Part shown: piece after piece, positions 17,084 to 25,924 of the stretch
Numbering within the stretch: the first letter of the stretch is position 1
Layout: every line of letters starts with the position of its first letter
From: Flavimaribacter sediminis
GTDB lineage: Bacteria > Pseudomonadota > Alphaproteobacteria > Rhizobiales > Rhizobiaceae
Length of the DNA stretch: 64,000 nucleotides
Reading direction: 5' to 3'
NCBI RefSeq assembly: GCF_019492055.1
Contig: NZ_JAICBX010000006.1
Location: 62,001 to 126,000, forward strand
Position numbers and translations under genes: made by a program
The notes under the pieces: model-generated
What the model saw: the letters and a program-made list of their open reading frames with translations, nothing else
What the model was told of the DNA's origin: nothing
The model's database searches: none

Positions 17084-17431
17084 GTTTTTTCGGATGGCGC
17101 CCGCGTCGCCCCAGCGCATGATCTCGGCGACGATCGATCCGATCACCAGAGGATCGGCGTCATTGCGAAGCAGCTTGTAGTCGTCGGTGGAGGCGGTGTC
17201 GAAGATCCGCGCCTTGCCCTTCTCATCATGCAGCCGGTCAATCACCAGCAGCACGCGCTCTCCAGGATCGCCGTCTTTCAACCGTTCCGACCACGACTTG
17301 TACTCATCGAGCGAGAGCGTCCTGACCTTTGCGATCAGCGGATTGTCCGGCTCGCCCCAGGCGGCGATCTCCAGGGTGCGCCACTTGATGCCACTCCCCT
17401 GGTCGCGGATACGTTTCTTTAGGGCGCTCAT
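17081..17431 (-). CDS. Tail assembly chaperone (gpG-like)
   Basis: The 116-residue protein lies between the tail tube and tape-measure genes, where siphophages encode the G chaperone, and has the acidic helical look of that group. A -1 slippery heptamer overlaps its last sense codons, so a minority of ribosomes should make a 163-residue GT product. The two forms coat the tape measure and recruit tail tube subunits. The start overlaps the tube-gene stop by 4 bases. Sequence similarity to lambda gpG is not visible by eye; the call rests on position and frameshift architecture. Confidence 0.85.
   Translation of the reverse strand: MSALKKRIRDQGSGIKWRTLEIAAWGEPDNPLIAKVRTLSLDEYKSWSERLKDGDPGERVLLVIDRLHDEKGKARIFDTASTDDYKLLRNDADPLVIGSIVAEIMRWGDAGAIRKN
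17084..17090 (-). promoter_or_regulatory. Programmed -1 ribosomal frameshift site A-AAA-AAC
   Basis: The minus strand reads CGA AAA AAC TAA at the end of the chaperone gene. The heptamer A AAA AAC matches the X-XXY-YYZ rule in the correct zero frame and is followed at once by the stop codon. Slipping back one base opens the 47-codon T extension. Confidence 0.9.
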
Positions 17432-17835
17432 GCCGCGACACCCCGTGTCAGCTCACCCTTGCCGGTGAACTGGATGGTGATGCGGTTATCGGATTCCTGA
17501 TCAACCGGCATGGAGATGCTGCTGACGCGCGCCAAGCCCGAGATCTCCAGATAATCTGAGATGTCGCCATCCGGAAAAGCGCTGATTGTGATCTCGCTAC
17601 CGACCCGAAGCGCCGGCGCTCCAGTCGTGTCGCTCTGAAGCAGACGACCGCTGAGCGAACCCGACCATTTGGTCTTGTGCAGGACGGTGTCTTCCGACGT
17701 ATCGCCCATCCCGTCGACCCGGCTTGTTGACCCCTCTTCCTCGGTGATCTCGAAGGAGATGATTTTCTGCAACGCGTTGCCATCAATCTGGAACACGCCG
17801 TCATTGCCCGAATGGACAACGGATGATGCCGCCAT
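17428..17835 (-). CDS. Major tail tube protein
   Basis: The 135-residue beta-rich protein contains EEGSTSRVDGMGDTSEDTVLHKTKWSGS split over the middle, a pattern of small siphophage tube proteins that form the hexameric tail rings. Its position between the tail terminator and chaperone genes agrees. It should be one of the most highly expressed late genes; the upstream gap of 31 bases could hold a strong ribosome-binding site. Confidence 0.75.
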   Translation of the reverse strand: MAASSVVHSGNDGVFQIDGNALQKIISFEITEEEGSTSRVDGMGDTSEDTVLHKTKWSGSLSGRLLQSDTTGAPALRVGSEITISAFPDGDISDYLEISGLARVSSISMPVDQESDNRITIQFTGKGELTRGVAA

Positions 17836-17866
17836 GGTCTTAGCCTTTCAATGATGTAGTGAAGTG

Positions 17867-18319
17867 TCAGGCCCGAAGGCCGGGATTGCCGTGCGCCGTG
17901 ATAACTTCGCAGACAAAGTTGAGCCGGATAACGCCGGATCGTTTTCTGCCCTCGCCGGAGAGGCTCTGTTCCGCGCCGTCATAGTGGCATTTCATCACCA
18001 CGCCGCCGAGGTTGCGATCCGCTTCAATCGAGGCCTGCGCAACACTGGCCATTTCGGCGAGCCAGTCGGTCACATCTGCGCCGGCATACCAGCACTCGAC
18101 CACGAACTGCGGAGCGCGCCTTATATCGTCACGGGTTCGATCGAGGATGGATTCTGCGTTCCAGTAGACTGCATAGAGCGGCAGATCGTCGGGGTTCGGT
18201 TCATGCACCAGTTCCGTTTGCACGTCGGGTACAACGGTTTCCGTGCCAATCGTTACATCGAGTCCGGTCAACCGGTCGACGAAGACCTCGCGGATCTGAA
18301 TCCAGATATGGTCGGTCAT
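17867..18319 (-). CDS. Tail terminator-like protein (minor tail)
   Basis: The 150-residue protein begins MTDHIWIQIREVFVDRLTGL, the usual opening of tail-terminator/tail-completion proteins that read as a helix followed by beta strands. The ATG at 18319 overlaps the previous stop by 4 bases and is preferred to the upstream frame start at 18382. It should cap the tail tube and join it to the head. Confidence 0.65.
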   Translation of the reverse strand: MTDHIWIQIREVFVDRLTGLDVTIGTETVVPDVQTELVHEPNPDDLPLYAVYWNAESILDRTRDDIRRAPQFVVECWYAGADVTDWLAEMASVAQASIEADRNLGGVVMKCHYDGAEQSLSGEGRKRSGVIRLNFVCEVITAHGNPGLRA

Positions 18320-18630
18320 GCTGTTTCCAGAAGCAGCGTGACAAAACCCGTACCGTCCGGCTCGGCCGTCTTGCGAACCCAATCCACGCCGTCGATCGTC
18401 AGCGTATCGTCATTTGCGTGACCGATCGGCAAATCGGCTTCCGCAACGATCACCTGAGGCCCGCTGTCGGACAAATCGACAGCGCCGCCGAGCGTCACCT
18501 GCAGCGCCTCGCGATCGAAGATCCCAGCGATCGTTGTCGATCCGCCGCCTGCAAGCGTGTAGCCGATCGCCGCGCCCCATTCGTCAGGATCGGTGAAGAT
18601 CGCGCGCTCGATGTCGTCCTCGATCGTCAT
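18316..18630 (-). CDS. Head-tail joining protein (gpFII-like)
   Basis: The 104-residue protein is similar in layout to lambda gpFII: a helical start, then beta strands with GIFDREALQVTLGGAVDLSDS and a GVDWVRKTAEPDG turn near the end. gpFII forms the surface to which the tail binds. It is coupled to its neighbours by overlaps of 1 and 4 bases. Confidence 0.65.
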   Translation of the reverse strand: MTIEDDIERAIFTDPDEWGAAIGYTLAGGGSTTIAGIFDREALQVTLGGAVDLSDSGPQVIVAEADLPIGHANDDTLTIDGVDWVRKTAEPDGTGFVTLLLETA

Positions 18631-18842
18631 CAGCGGGTCTCCAGTTCTGTGTCTGATCCGTCGCTGCCGGGCGATCGATTGCGCTTGCTCTTTTGAGGCG
18701 CCGTCACTCGTTCAGCATGACCGGCCCGCAGCCAGGCGCGCGCGATCGCGTCCGGCACATCCTTGCCAACTTGGAGCACCGCGCCGCGGGCAATCATGCC
18801 AGCGGCGCCCGCCAGCGTTCGAAGTGTTTTGATTTCAAACAT
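18630..18842 (-). CDS. Small phage protein of the head-completion region
   Basis: A 70-residue basic protein with an Ala/Gly-rich helical first half and a disordered Ser/Arg-rich tail. The position between capsid and joining protein matches lambda FI-type accessory genes, but the sequence gives no firm assignment. The start codon is preceded by GGAGATACACT, a good ribosome-binding site. Confidence 0.5.
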   Translation of the reverse strand: MFEIKTLRTLAGAAGMIARGAVLQVGKDVPDAIARAWLRAGHAERVTAPQKSKRNRSPGSDGSDTELETR

Positions 18843-18892
18843 AGTGTATCTCCAAGGCAGCCCGGCTGGACGCCGGGCCGCCGGTGTGAGCG

Positions 18893-19075
18893 TCAGGCCG
18901 GGGCCTTCGTCTTCTTCAGCTTGTCGGCTTCCGCCTTGTCGGTTGTGAACTTGCCGAGGTTCTTCAGGTAGTCGGCGTCGCCTTCCGGCACCGTGCAGGC
19001 TTCACCCGGCTCCACCACCTCGCCATCCACAAACATGCGCCGGAGCGCATAGCCCTTCTTCAGTTTTGTCGACAT
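18893..19075 (-). CDS. Small hypothetical phage protein
   Basis: A 60-residue protein, Lys- and Glu-rich, with a short beta segment GYALRRMFVDGEVVEPGEA. AAGGAGAACTGAGAC precedes the ATG, a strong ribosome-binding site. Small proteins of this look follow capsid genes in many phages, sometimes as decoration or linker proteins. No function can be assigned. Confidence 0.5.
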   Translation of the reverse strand: MSTKLKKGYALRRMFVDGEVVEPGEACTVPEGDADYLKNLGKFTTDKAEADKLKKTKAPA

Positions 19076-19110
19076 GTCTCAGTTCTCCTTTTTGACTGTC
19101 TTGGTCGCTA

Positions 19111-21036
19111 TCAGGCCGTCAGAGCATCAAGCATGGCCGAGAAGCTCTCGGGCCTGCGCGCCTTGACGTCGACGTCCTGGTGAATGATTACCCGCAAGCC
19201 TCCGGCGAGCCCCTTGGTGTAGGGATCGATCAGAATGTCGACGCCCGACCAGGTCGCAATAATGAGATCCGCCCAGTTGCCGAAGAACATGGCAGAAGCC
19301 ACATTGGTCGAGCTTCCCTTCGAGAGTGTCGAGGAAACCTGATTGGAAACACCCGCCCTGTAACCGTTGAGCGAGCCGAAGCCGTCGGTGTTGCGGCCCT
19401 CCGGCCAGATAAAGATCCCGTTGGTGCCGGCAGCCTTTTCGGTTTCCTTGAGCTTGCCGCGGACCTTCGCATTGGTCAGGTAGCCGAGACTGCCGATATC
19501 GGCATTGTCGACCGAGACCTCCGTCTCCAGATTGACGATATCCGACCAGGTGGGCGCGGCCCCGTTGGTGCCGCCGACGACAGCGCCGATGCCGGTCATA
19601 TTGGCAATGCCGGTCGGCTCGTCTCCTGTTCCGCTGCCGTGGAGCGCGGCATAGTCGATGCCGAGCGCCATGGCGGTCGCCAGTTCCGTACGGGTGAAGG
19701 ATTCGGCCGCAATCGAGGACTGGATGATGAACCGGCGGGTCAGATCGATGTAGGCGCTCGCCGTCGTCGGCGCGAAGGACACCTGATCGAAGGTGTAGCC
19801 GGTCTCCGCTGCGTCATCGCCCTCGCTGCCCCAGAAGATTCCGGCAGAACCCGACTGTCTGGGCAGATCGAACGTGCCGGCCATGTCGTTCATGACCGTC
19901 GCGCCGAGTTTGCGAACCATCATCTTGTTGCGAAGGATCTCGATAAAGGAGCCGGACATCAGCGTATTGGCGACCACATTACCGCCCGCCGTGGCCGTAG
20001 CCACCGACTGTTCGCGCGTGCCATTCATCGGCGCACTCAAGATATCCGACGGGATAAGGATGCCCTTCGCTGTTCGACCCGAACGACCGGATTCGGCCTC
20101 CGAAACTTCGAACTCGAAGGACGCCTCCTCCTGGGCGCGCCGGTCGGTCGGATTGGCAAGAGCACGGATCGCGCGGAGGAAGGAATAGTTCTTCTTTTCC
20201 CTCGGCGTCAGGCCGACTTCGGTGCGCGCGCTCGCGACCTCCGGCGCGCGTTCGCCAAGTTCAGTAATCACAAGCTGATTGAAGGCGGCGACGCTCGTGC
20301 CGCCGGCGATTGCTTCATTGGCGCGGTCTCCCATATTGAAGCGCGAGCCGATCGCGGTGATGGTGGCGACCCGCTCGCGCTCGGCGCGGCGGATCTCGTC
20401 GGCATTCACCGGCGGTTCGGATCGGGTCTCGACGGCGGGAGCTGCAGGTACGGGTTCGGGCGCCGGAACGGGGTTCTCGTTTGGCATGGATTGGTCTCCG
20501 TTAATTTCGATTGATTTGTTGGATTGTGCGTTGCGGCCGATGCCGACCGTGGGGTCGGCCGGAATTGTCACGATGCTGATCTCGTGCGGCTTCCAGGACG
20601 TGACGCGGTAGGTCTCCTCACCCTCTTCCTCGCCTTCCAGGCGCATTCGGAGGATCTCGTAGCCGACGGAGATATTCTTCAACTCTCCGTCCTGTACGCG
20701 CTCCAGGATCTCGACCGCGCGTCTCGCCTTTCCAAAGCGCACGCGGGCACGGCCCTTGCCGTTTTCGATCCAGACCCTGGTGATAATGCCGATTTGACTG
20801 TCGACATCGCGTTTGTGGTCGACCAGCAACGGCGCGTTGCCGCTGCCGACGAAGCCGGTATCGACCTCTCCGTCTCTGTGGCCGAGTATCTCGGTGCCCC
20901 ACCATCGCCGGTAGGGCTCTTCGGAAGAGAATGAAAACTCGATCTCGTTAGAGGCTTCGGCTTCGCCTTCTCTTGTCGCATGGGTAATCTCGCCGGAGCG
21001 GAAGACCCGCTCCGGCACATCGATCGTCTTGGGCAT
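19111..21036 (-). CDS. Prohead protease / scaffold / major capsid fusion protein
   Basis: The 641-residue protein joins three parts. Residues 1-170 match the HK97-type prohead protease: LLVDHKRD with the probable catalytic His, NISVGY with the Ser, and KPHEISIVTIPADP. Residues 184-330 are a Pro/Glu-rich helical scaffold-like part. The rest is an HK97-fold major capsid protein (SGSFIEILRNKMMVRKLGA, then DIGSLGYLTNAKV). Such fusions are known in some alphaproteobacterial phages. An internal ATG at 20,487 has a strong Shine-Dalgarno, so a separate capsid precursor can also be made. The ATG at 21036 begins 13 bases after the portal stop. Confidence 0.88.
   Translation of the reverse strand: MPKTIDVPERVFRSGEITHATREGEAEASNEIEFSFSSEEPYRRWWGTEILGHRDGEVDTGFVGSGNAPLLVDHKRDVDSQIGIITRVWIENGKGRARVRFGKARRAVEILERVQDGELKNISVGYEILRMRLEGEEEGEETYRVTSWKPHEISIVTIPADPTVGIGRNAQSNKSIEINGDQSMPNENPVPAPEPVPAAPAVETRSEPPVNADEIRRAERERVATITAIGSRFNMGDRANEAIAGGTSVAAFNQLVITELGERAPEVASARTEVGLTPREKKNYSFLRAIRALANPTDRRAQEEASFEFEVSEAESGRSGRTAKGILIPSDILSAPMNGTREQSVATATAGGNVVANTLMSGSFIEILRNKMMVRKLGATVMNDMAGTFDLPRQSGSAGIFWGSEGDDAAETGYTFDQVSFAPTTASAYIDLTRRFIIQSSIAAESFTRTELATAMALGIDYAALHGSGTGDEPTGIANMTGIGAVVGGTNGAAPTWSDIVNLETEVSVDNADIGSLGYLTNAKVRGKLKETEKAAGTNGIFIWPEGRNTDGFGSLNGYRAGVSNQVSSTLSKGSSTNVASAMFFGNWADLIIATWSGVDILIDPYTKGLAGGLRVIIHQDVDVKARRPESFSAMLDALTA
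20485..20499 (-). promoter_or_regulatory. Internal ribosome-binding site and start for the capsid precursor
   Basis: The minus strand reads ACGGAGACCAATCCATG. GGAG (20496-20499) is 8 bases from an ATG at 20,487 that is codon 184 of the fusion. Starting here gives a 458-residue scaffold-plus-capsid protein without the protease, like the nested scaffold of lambda. Confidence 0.75.
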
Positions 21037-21049
21037 GGGATTGTTTCCG

Positions 21050-22513
21050 CTATTCGGATTGCTGCTGGTTTGTGTCGAATATGGACTGCACGACCGGAGT
21101 AAAGGCGATGCCGAGGCTTTCGGCCTTTTCCTTCGCCGCGGCGATCTCCTCGTAGATCTGTTCGATATCCTCACCGTTCTGGGCTGCGACCCGCTGCGGC
21201 GAGGTGAAGCCGGATTCGACATTGGTGACGTTCGCCGTCGCTTCCTGCAGTGGATTGACCGCCCGCCAGCCGCGCGGCTGCCACTCGCATTCCAAGAATT
21301 TTTCCAGCTTCGAGAAGGGAAGATTGATAGCACCGGTCAGGATCGCCATCGGCAGCCATTGCTTGACGATCTCGTTGTGCATCGCGTCAGCAAGCCAGGC
21401 CTGCAGGATCTGCCACTCGTCGCGTTCTTCGCTTTTTCCCACATGCAATGAGGAGAAGTTCGTGCCTTCGAGATCGTTGGCAATGCCGTTGTAGGAAACG
21501 CCGAGACCGGAAGCGGCGCCACGCAGGATCGCCTTGATGAAAGACGGCATCTCATTGTTCGGGAAATCTGGATCGAAGGACTTGAAGTCGTGACCGATCG
21601 GCAGCGTTTCGACGGTGCCCGGTTCGAGATCCTCGACCTCCGGTTCCTTGTCAGTCGGGATGTCATTAACGTCCGCATCGAGGCCGCGCACCACGAAGCC
21701 CATCTTGGAGGCACCGACACGGGCATTGGTGAGAGCCGCCTCCTCGAAGCCATGAAACATGTTGAGGCGGCGCACTGCCGTATGCGCCCATGGCATGCGG
21801 AGCTGCACCGAATAGTCTTCCGGTAACGCCAGATAGACGATGTCGCTTGCCGGCACACGGACACGCTCGCCGGAGAGCTGATAGCCATTCACCTGGTTGC
21901 GTTTCAGGAAGTGCCAGGCGACCGGCCGGTCGTAGCGATCACATTCAACACCGCCGTGGACGTAAGCGCCATTGCCCAGTTCCGCATTGAAGCCGACATC
22001 CAGCCGGTCGACAGTAAGGAACTGGATCTGAAAGCCGAACGGACCGAAGTCGCGGCCGCGGAAAAAGCGGATGAAGACGCCGCCATCGCGTGGCGCCACC
22101 ATCGCCGCGATCCACTGCATCTCCAGCCAATTGAAACGGCCGCAGACCGTGGCATTGCCCCGCTCACCCCACTTGGCGAAAGCCTTTGCAAGAAGCTTGT
22201 TGTCGGCCTTGTCGAGCTTGCCGGCTGCGTTTCTTGCCTGCGGATTGTACTTGATGCCGCGCGCGCCCACCATGTGACGCCGGCACATCATCAGGAAGGC
22301 CCGCATATAATCGTTGTTCTGGGCAAGCAGACGCGAATGCTGGACCATGCCCATCAGGTCGATGCGATGCTCCTCGGCGAGCATCGTCGTATTGCGAAGA
22401 CCGAAGCCGCCGGCAAGCCGGTCCGGCCGCGCGCCGTTGAAGCGGCGGATCTTCGGCACAGGCGATGGCCGCTGAACCACGGTTCGCACTTTCGGTTTGA
22501 ACAGTCCGAACAT
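21050..22513 (-). CDS. Portal protein, lambda family
   Basis: The 487-residue protein has the lambda-family portal markers: an early NDYMRAFLMMCRRHMVGARGI segment, the KADNKLLAKAFAKW region, and a LPEDYSVQLRMPWAHTAVRRLN segment, plus a C-terminal helical tail. Twelve copies form the ring through which DNA enters the capsid and to which terminase docks. Start overlaps the previous stop by one base. Confidence 0.88.
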   Translation of the reverse strand: MFGLFKPKVRTVVQRPSPVPKIRRFNGARPDRLAGGFGLRNTTMLAEEHRIDLMGMVQHSRLLAQNNDYMRAFLMMCRRHMVGARGIKYNPQARNAAGKLDKADNKLLAKAFAKWGERGNATVCGRFNWLEMQWIAAMVAPRDGGVFIRFFRGRDFGPFGFQIQFLTVDRLDVGFNAELGNGAYVHGGVECDRYDRPVAWHFLKRNQVNGYQLSGERVRVPASDIVYLALPEDYSVQLRMPWAHTAVRRLNMFHGFEEAALTNARVGASKMGFVVRGLDADVNDIPTDKEPEVEDLEPGTVETLPIGHDFKSFDPDFPNNEMPSFIKAILRGAASGLGVSYNGIANDLEGTNFSSLHVGKSEERDEWQILQAWLADAMHNEIVKQWLPMAILTGAINLPFSKLEKFLECEWQPRGWRAVNPLQEATANVTNVESGFTSPQRVAAQNGEDIEQIYEEIAAAKEKAESLGIAFTPVVQSIFDTNQQQSE

Positions 22514-23040
22514 CAGGAAAAGCTCATAAGTGTGATCTTGCGGCCGTTGCCGCGCTCGCGCGCGACCTCGGAGCGATAGAAGCGACGCCAGCGCTGCAGC
22601 TCGTCGACTGTCAGTTTCGTGAGGTTCCGGCCGGCGATCGCATAGGATTGCACGTCCTTGGACGCACGGTTTTCCAGAAGCGCCTCGATCGCATCCAGCA
22701 TCCGTTCGGCATGCGAGCGCGGATCGGCGAGCGCCGGATCAGGCGCAACGGTGATCACGCCGCGCTCCACCGTCATAGCCACATCGTCGGCGAGGCGTGT
22801 CGCCTTGATCGCATAGTGAAGCGCGCCTGGCGTTTGCGAGATCTGGAGCGTGCCGGAGTGCAGCCCGTCCGCATCTTCCAAATCAACAGTCACCGCATCA
22901 CCCGATCCGACCCGTAAGCTGACCGTCAGGCTGTAATCGTCGATCGGATAGAGCGCCGACAGTTCGTCGAGTACGATCGGGATCGCGTCGCCGGCTGTCG
23001 CCACCGACGGCATCGCATCCAGAGTTTCAAAGCCCGCCAT
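22513..23040 (-). CDS. gpW-like head-tail connector with an N-terminal beta domain
   Basis: The last 65 residues fit the gpW pattern (SYAIAGRNLTKLTVDELQRWRRFYRSEV) seen in small head-completion proteins that plug the portal. Here the domain is preceded by about 105 residues of beta-rich sequence not found in lambda gpW (68 residues). The gene lies between terminase and portal, as gene W does in lambda. The extra domain is of unknown function. Confidence 0.75.
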   Translation of the reverse strand: MAGFETLDAMPSVATAGDAIPIVLDELSALYPIDDYSLTVSLRVGSGDAVTVDLEDADGLHSGTLQISQTPGALHYAIKATRLADDVAMTVERGVITVAPDPALADPRSHAERMLDAIEALLENRASKDVQSYAIAGRNLTKLTVDELQRWRRFYRSEVARERGNGRKITLMSFS

Positions 23041-25153
23041 TCATGCCTCTTGCAACATAATTCTGTTTGCGTTTGCGACGTGATGTCCGCTTGACCGGAG
23101 CATAGATCTCTTCCATCTCTTGCCCGTCAGTCCGACGCGAAAAGGTGTTTTCGTCGAGTGGTCGGGCGAATGCCGGTGGCTTATCCCAATCGGGAATCTT
23201 GTCGGCCTTCAGCACGATCGTCAGCGCCTTTCCGTAGACGGCGAGATCCAGCGCTTCGTTGCGAATGCCGTGGCGCTTCTTCTCCCAGCCGCTGGGCATA
23301 CGCACTTCCGCACAGAATTCCTCGAAGACATGGTCAGGCAGTTGCTCCGGCAGGTGATAGGCGCCTGGTCCCGGATCTTTGCGGGTAAGCGACAGAGCGA
23401 TCTCGTCCTTCAGCAGATCAGTTCCCGCATAGACGAGTTCGATATCAGTGCGCCGCGTCCTGCGGCGCTTTTCCATTTTCTGCGGCTGGCCGAAGCGGGC
23501 GCGGTCCTTATCGAGGCCGCCCTGCCCCTTGACCAGAAAGACCCGTCTCGCATTGCCAGCCTTCTTCTGCCGGCGCAGGAACAGATAGGCGTTTTCCGTA
23601 ACGCCTGGCTGACCACCGGAATCAATGATCATGGCTGCCGGCCGAATCTCGTATCCGCCGCCGGCAAGCGGGTAATAGCGCTCCAGAAGCGGCGAAAGCA
23701 CTTCCCAGTCCTCGACATAACGGCCAGGATCGATCGATCGCGCCGCATTGCCCGCCGCGTCGCGCTGGCCACCCGGCGCCAGTTCTGGCGGCACCATCAG
23801 ATCGAAACGGTCGATCAGCCAGCGTTCCAGGCCAACGCCCCAGGCGTCGACCTGCACAACGAAGCGGTTCGCCTGGATATCGACCTGCACCGTCAGAAAG
23901 CGTGTCGCGGCCGGAGCCATCTTCATCGGGAAGCGCTGGGCAAGTGCTCTCAGCATCTCGTCGGAAAGCCCGTCGCCGATGGTCAAGACCTTCGGCAGAT
24001 AAGGCTTGCCCTGATCGACGTTGACTGTCGTTTTCAGCGCCTGCTCATCACCCTTGGTCTCGAATTCTTCCTTGGCCCTCAGATAACGAGCAACAAGCTG
24101 CTCCCAGCCCTGCATGACCGCCACTGGTCCCTCGCACCAGTAGGAAACAATCTCCGTATCGCGGACATTCGGATCATCGATCTCTACCGGCTGCCCCTGC
24201 CCGCTTTCGTGCAGCCAGAAACCGGATCGGTTCAGATCGTTGCGCGAAGCGGCCTCGATCACGCACCCGTTCGGGCAGGTCATCACCACTGTCTTGGCGC
24301 TTTCTCCGGGCGTGTCCTTCGTCTCCCACTCCAGCCGGTCGAACAGCGGCTGAAACGGTTCGTTGCAGGACGGGCAATTCCAGTAGTAGCGGCCCCGCGT
24401 TCCCTGATTGTAGATCGCCATGATGCCGGTCGCGGGCGGCGCTTCGTGCGGCGTCGAGGGTTTGAAGTCCGGATTGAGGATCGGCCGGCCGGGTGAGCCC
24501 TCGACGATCGTCATGCCCATCGATCCAAAAGTCTGGTTGCGTTTGATCGACAGATCGAAGGGCGAGCCCTCGCCGCCGACGTCATCGACCATGCGATCGT
24601 AGTCGGTGAGCAGCATGTCCGGGATGTCGAACATGGAAAGTTCGCCGATCACCGGCCAGGCTATCCGGAGGTTCATGCCGCCCCGAAACTGCTTGTCGTG
24701 CAGCGCGTCGGCGCTGCGACCAGGCAATTGCCGCTCGGCGACGGTCGGCGTCGCCCGGATCATCGGCGAGACCTTCTTGCGCGAGAACTCCTTTGCGGTC
24801 GCTTCCGTCGGGCAGATGATCTTCATCTCCCTCGGCATACAGCACACGCGATGACCGAAGGTGTTGAGGATCAGGCTGTCGGACTTCACGGTCCGCGCTG
24901 GTCCGGTAAAGGCCACCGCGCCGAAGCGTCGGCTCGTCGTCATCCGTGACGGCTCGACCATGTATGGTGCGAAGTCGTTCCTCCACGGCCCGGAGTAGGA
25001 CGGCGTGCGTAACCGCCTTTCCTTGGCGGCCCAGTCCGGAACGTCGATCCGTCTCGGAGGCTTCAGCGTAGGAAGCGCCTCGGTCAGGAGATCCACCGGA
25101 TCGCAATAGTCCGGCACCGGCAATGCGCCGAGATAACGTTCGACATCCAGCAT
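23027..25153 (-). CDS. Terminase large subunit, GpA family
   Basis: The 708-residue protein belongs to the lambda gpA-like terminases. The adenine/phosphate-binding loop is GPARTVKSDSL (about residue 90), an atypical Walker A with Val where Gly is usual. A zinc-like CPSCNEPFQP / CPNGCV pair lies in the middle. The nuclease half contains AMIIDSGGQPG and a C-terminal conserved LDLAVYGKALT segment. It cuts concatemeric DNA and drives packaging. It overlaps the connector gene by 14 bases and starts at the small-subunit stop. Confidence 0.9.
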   Translation of the reverse strand: MLDVERYLGALPVPDYCDPVDLLTEALPTLKPPRRIDVPDWAAKERRLRTPSYSGPWRNDFAPYMVEPSRMTTSRRFGAVAFTGPARTVKSDSLILNTFGHRVCCMPREMKIICPTEATAKEFSRKKVSPMIRATPTVAERQLPGRSADALHDKQFRGGMNLRIAWPVIGELSMFDIPDMLLTDYDRMVDDVGGEGSPFDLSIKRNQTFGSMGMTIVEGSPGRPILNPDFKPSTPHEAPPATGIMAIYNQGTRGRYYWNCPSCNEPFQPLFDRLEWETKDTPGESAKTVVMTCPNGCVIEAASRNDLNRSGFWLHESGQGQPVEIDDPNVRDTEIVSYWCEGPVAVMQGWEQLVARYLRAKEEFETKGDEQALKTTVNVDQGKPYLPKVLTIGDGLSDEMLRALAQRFPMKMAPAATRFLTVQVDIQANRFVVQVDAWGVGLERWLIDRFDLMVPPELAPGGQRDAAGNAARSIDPGRYVEDWEVLSPLLERYYPLAGGGYEIRPAAMIIDSGGQPGVTENAYLFLRRQKKAGNARRVFLVKGQGGLDKDRARFGQPQKMEKRRRTRRTDIELVYAGTDLLKDEIALSLTRKDPGPGAYHLPEQLPDHVFEEFCAEVRMPSGWEKKRHGIRNEALDLAVYGKALTIVLKADKIPDWDKPPAFARPLDENTFSRRTDGQEMEEIYAPVKRTSRRKRKQNYVARGMNGGL

Positions 25154-25791
25154 CAGTTGAACAGGTCCGCGCGTTCTTCTCGGGTGACGATCGGCCGGTC
25201 GGCAAAGTAGCGCTCGATCGTCTGGTAGAGCTCTTCGAGCACCGTGTCGCAGTGCTGGATCGCGACCGCCACGGCCTTCGGTCCGAGATTGACTTCGCGC
25301 TCCAGCACGTCCGGCAACTGGTTGACGCCATCACGGCAGAGCCGCAGCACCTCGGTCATGACCTCGCTGACGTCCTCGCGCTGTAGCGTCTGGTTGCGCT
25401 CCCGGCAGAGCTTGAGGTGCGCTGCCTCGACATCGTAGAGCTGCTGGCGTTCCTTTGGCGGCAACGCGCGGATCGTGTCGCCCACCTCCCCGCCAATCAG
25501 CTTCAGGCGCATCGCCTCGATCGCCGCACGGGCTTCACTGCGTTGCTGTTCCTCGCCCGCCTTTTTCGACTGCCGCCAGGCCCAGCACTGCGAGGCCATG
25601 AACTTGTAGGACCGGCCGTTCGTGCCCTCCTCGACGAACGGCATGCCGTCGCGAATCCACGCCGCGATCGTCGGCTCCGAGACATGGAAGAACTCGGCCA
25701 CTTCCGTCTTGTTCAACACCGCGTCCGGCACGCCCTCCGGCAACGGATAGGCCTTCACCAGGGCTTCGATGTCGAGAGGCTGGTCGGACAT
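25153..25791 (-). CDS. Terminase small subunit (Nu1-like)
   Basis: The 212-residue protein has an N-terminal winged-helix segment (LNKTEVAEFFHVSEPTIAAW) that should bind cos DNA, a basic linker, and a C-terminal region with ERADLFN that links to the large subunit. The gene order Nu1-A-W-B (small, large, connector, portal) copies lambda. The 130 bases upstream are GC-rich and are where cos is expected. Confidence 0.85.
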   Translation of the reverse strand: MSDQPLDIEALVKAYPLPEGVPDAVLNKTEVAEFFHVSEPTIAAWIRDGMPFVEEGTNGRSYKFMASQCWAWRQSKKAGEEQQRSEARAAIEAMRLKLIGGEVGDTIRALPPKERQQLYDVEAAHLKLCRERNQTLQREDVSEVMTEVLRLCRDGVNQLPDVLEREVNLGPKAVAVAIQHCDTVLEELYQTIERYFADRPIVTREERADLFN

Positions 25792-25924
25792 AGGACAACA
25801 ACAATCAAAAGATTAACCGGCCGCGGAGCTCACAAAACCGGACACCCCGCGGTCGCGAATTACCCGCGCGGCTTCGATGCCAGGAAGGACCCGCGAGGAA
25901 TATGGAAATCAGAAGCGGTAGGCG
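25792..25924. other. Probable cos region upstream of the terminase genes
   Basis: In lambda-type phages the cohesive-end site lies just before Nu1. This gap has a GC-rich core with two CCGCGG palindromes (25821-25826 and 25847-25852) 26 bases apart. That is suggestive only; the cut position cannot be read. Confidence 0.35.

Noticed and set aside
19180-20514. 444-residue plus-strand frame across the capsid gene
   Set aside because: Antisense to the capsid fusion; Arg/Gly/Asp/Ile-rich composition typical of a shadow frame.
23120-24496. 458-residue plus-strand frame across the terminase gene
   Set aside because: Antisense to the terminase large subunit with no motif.
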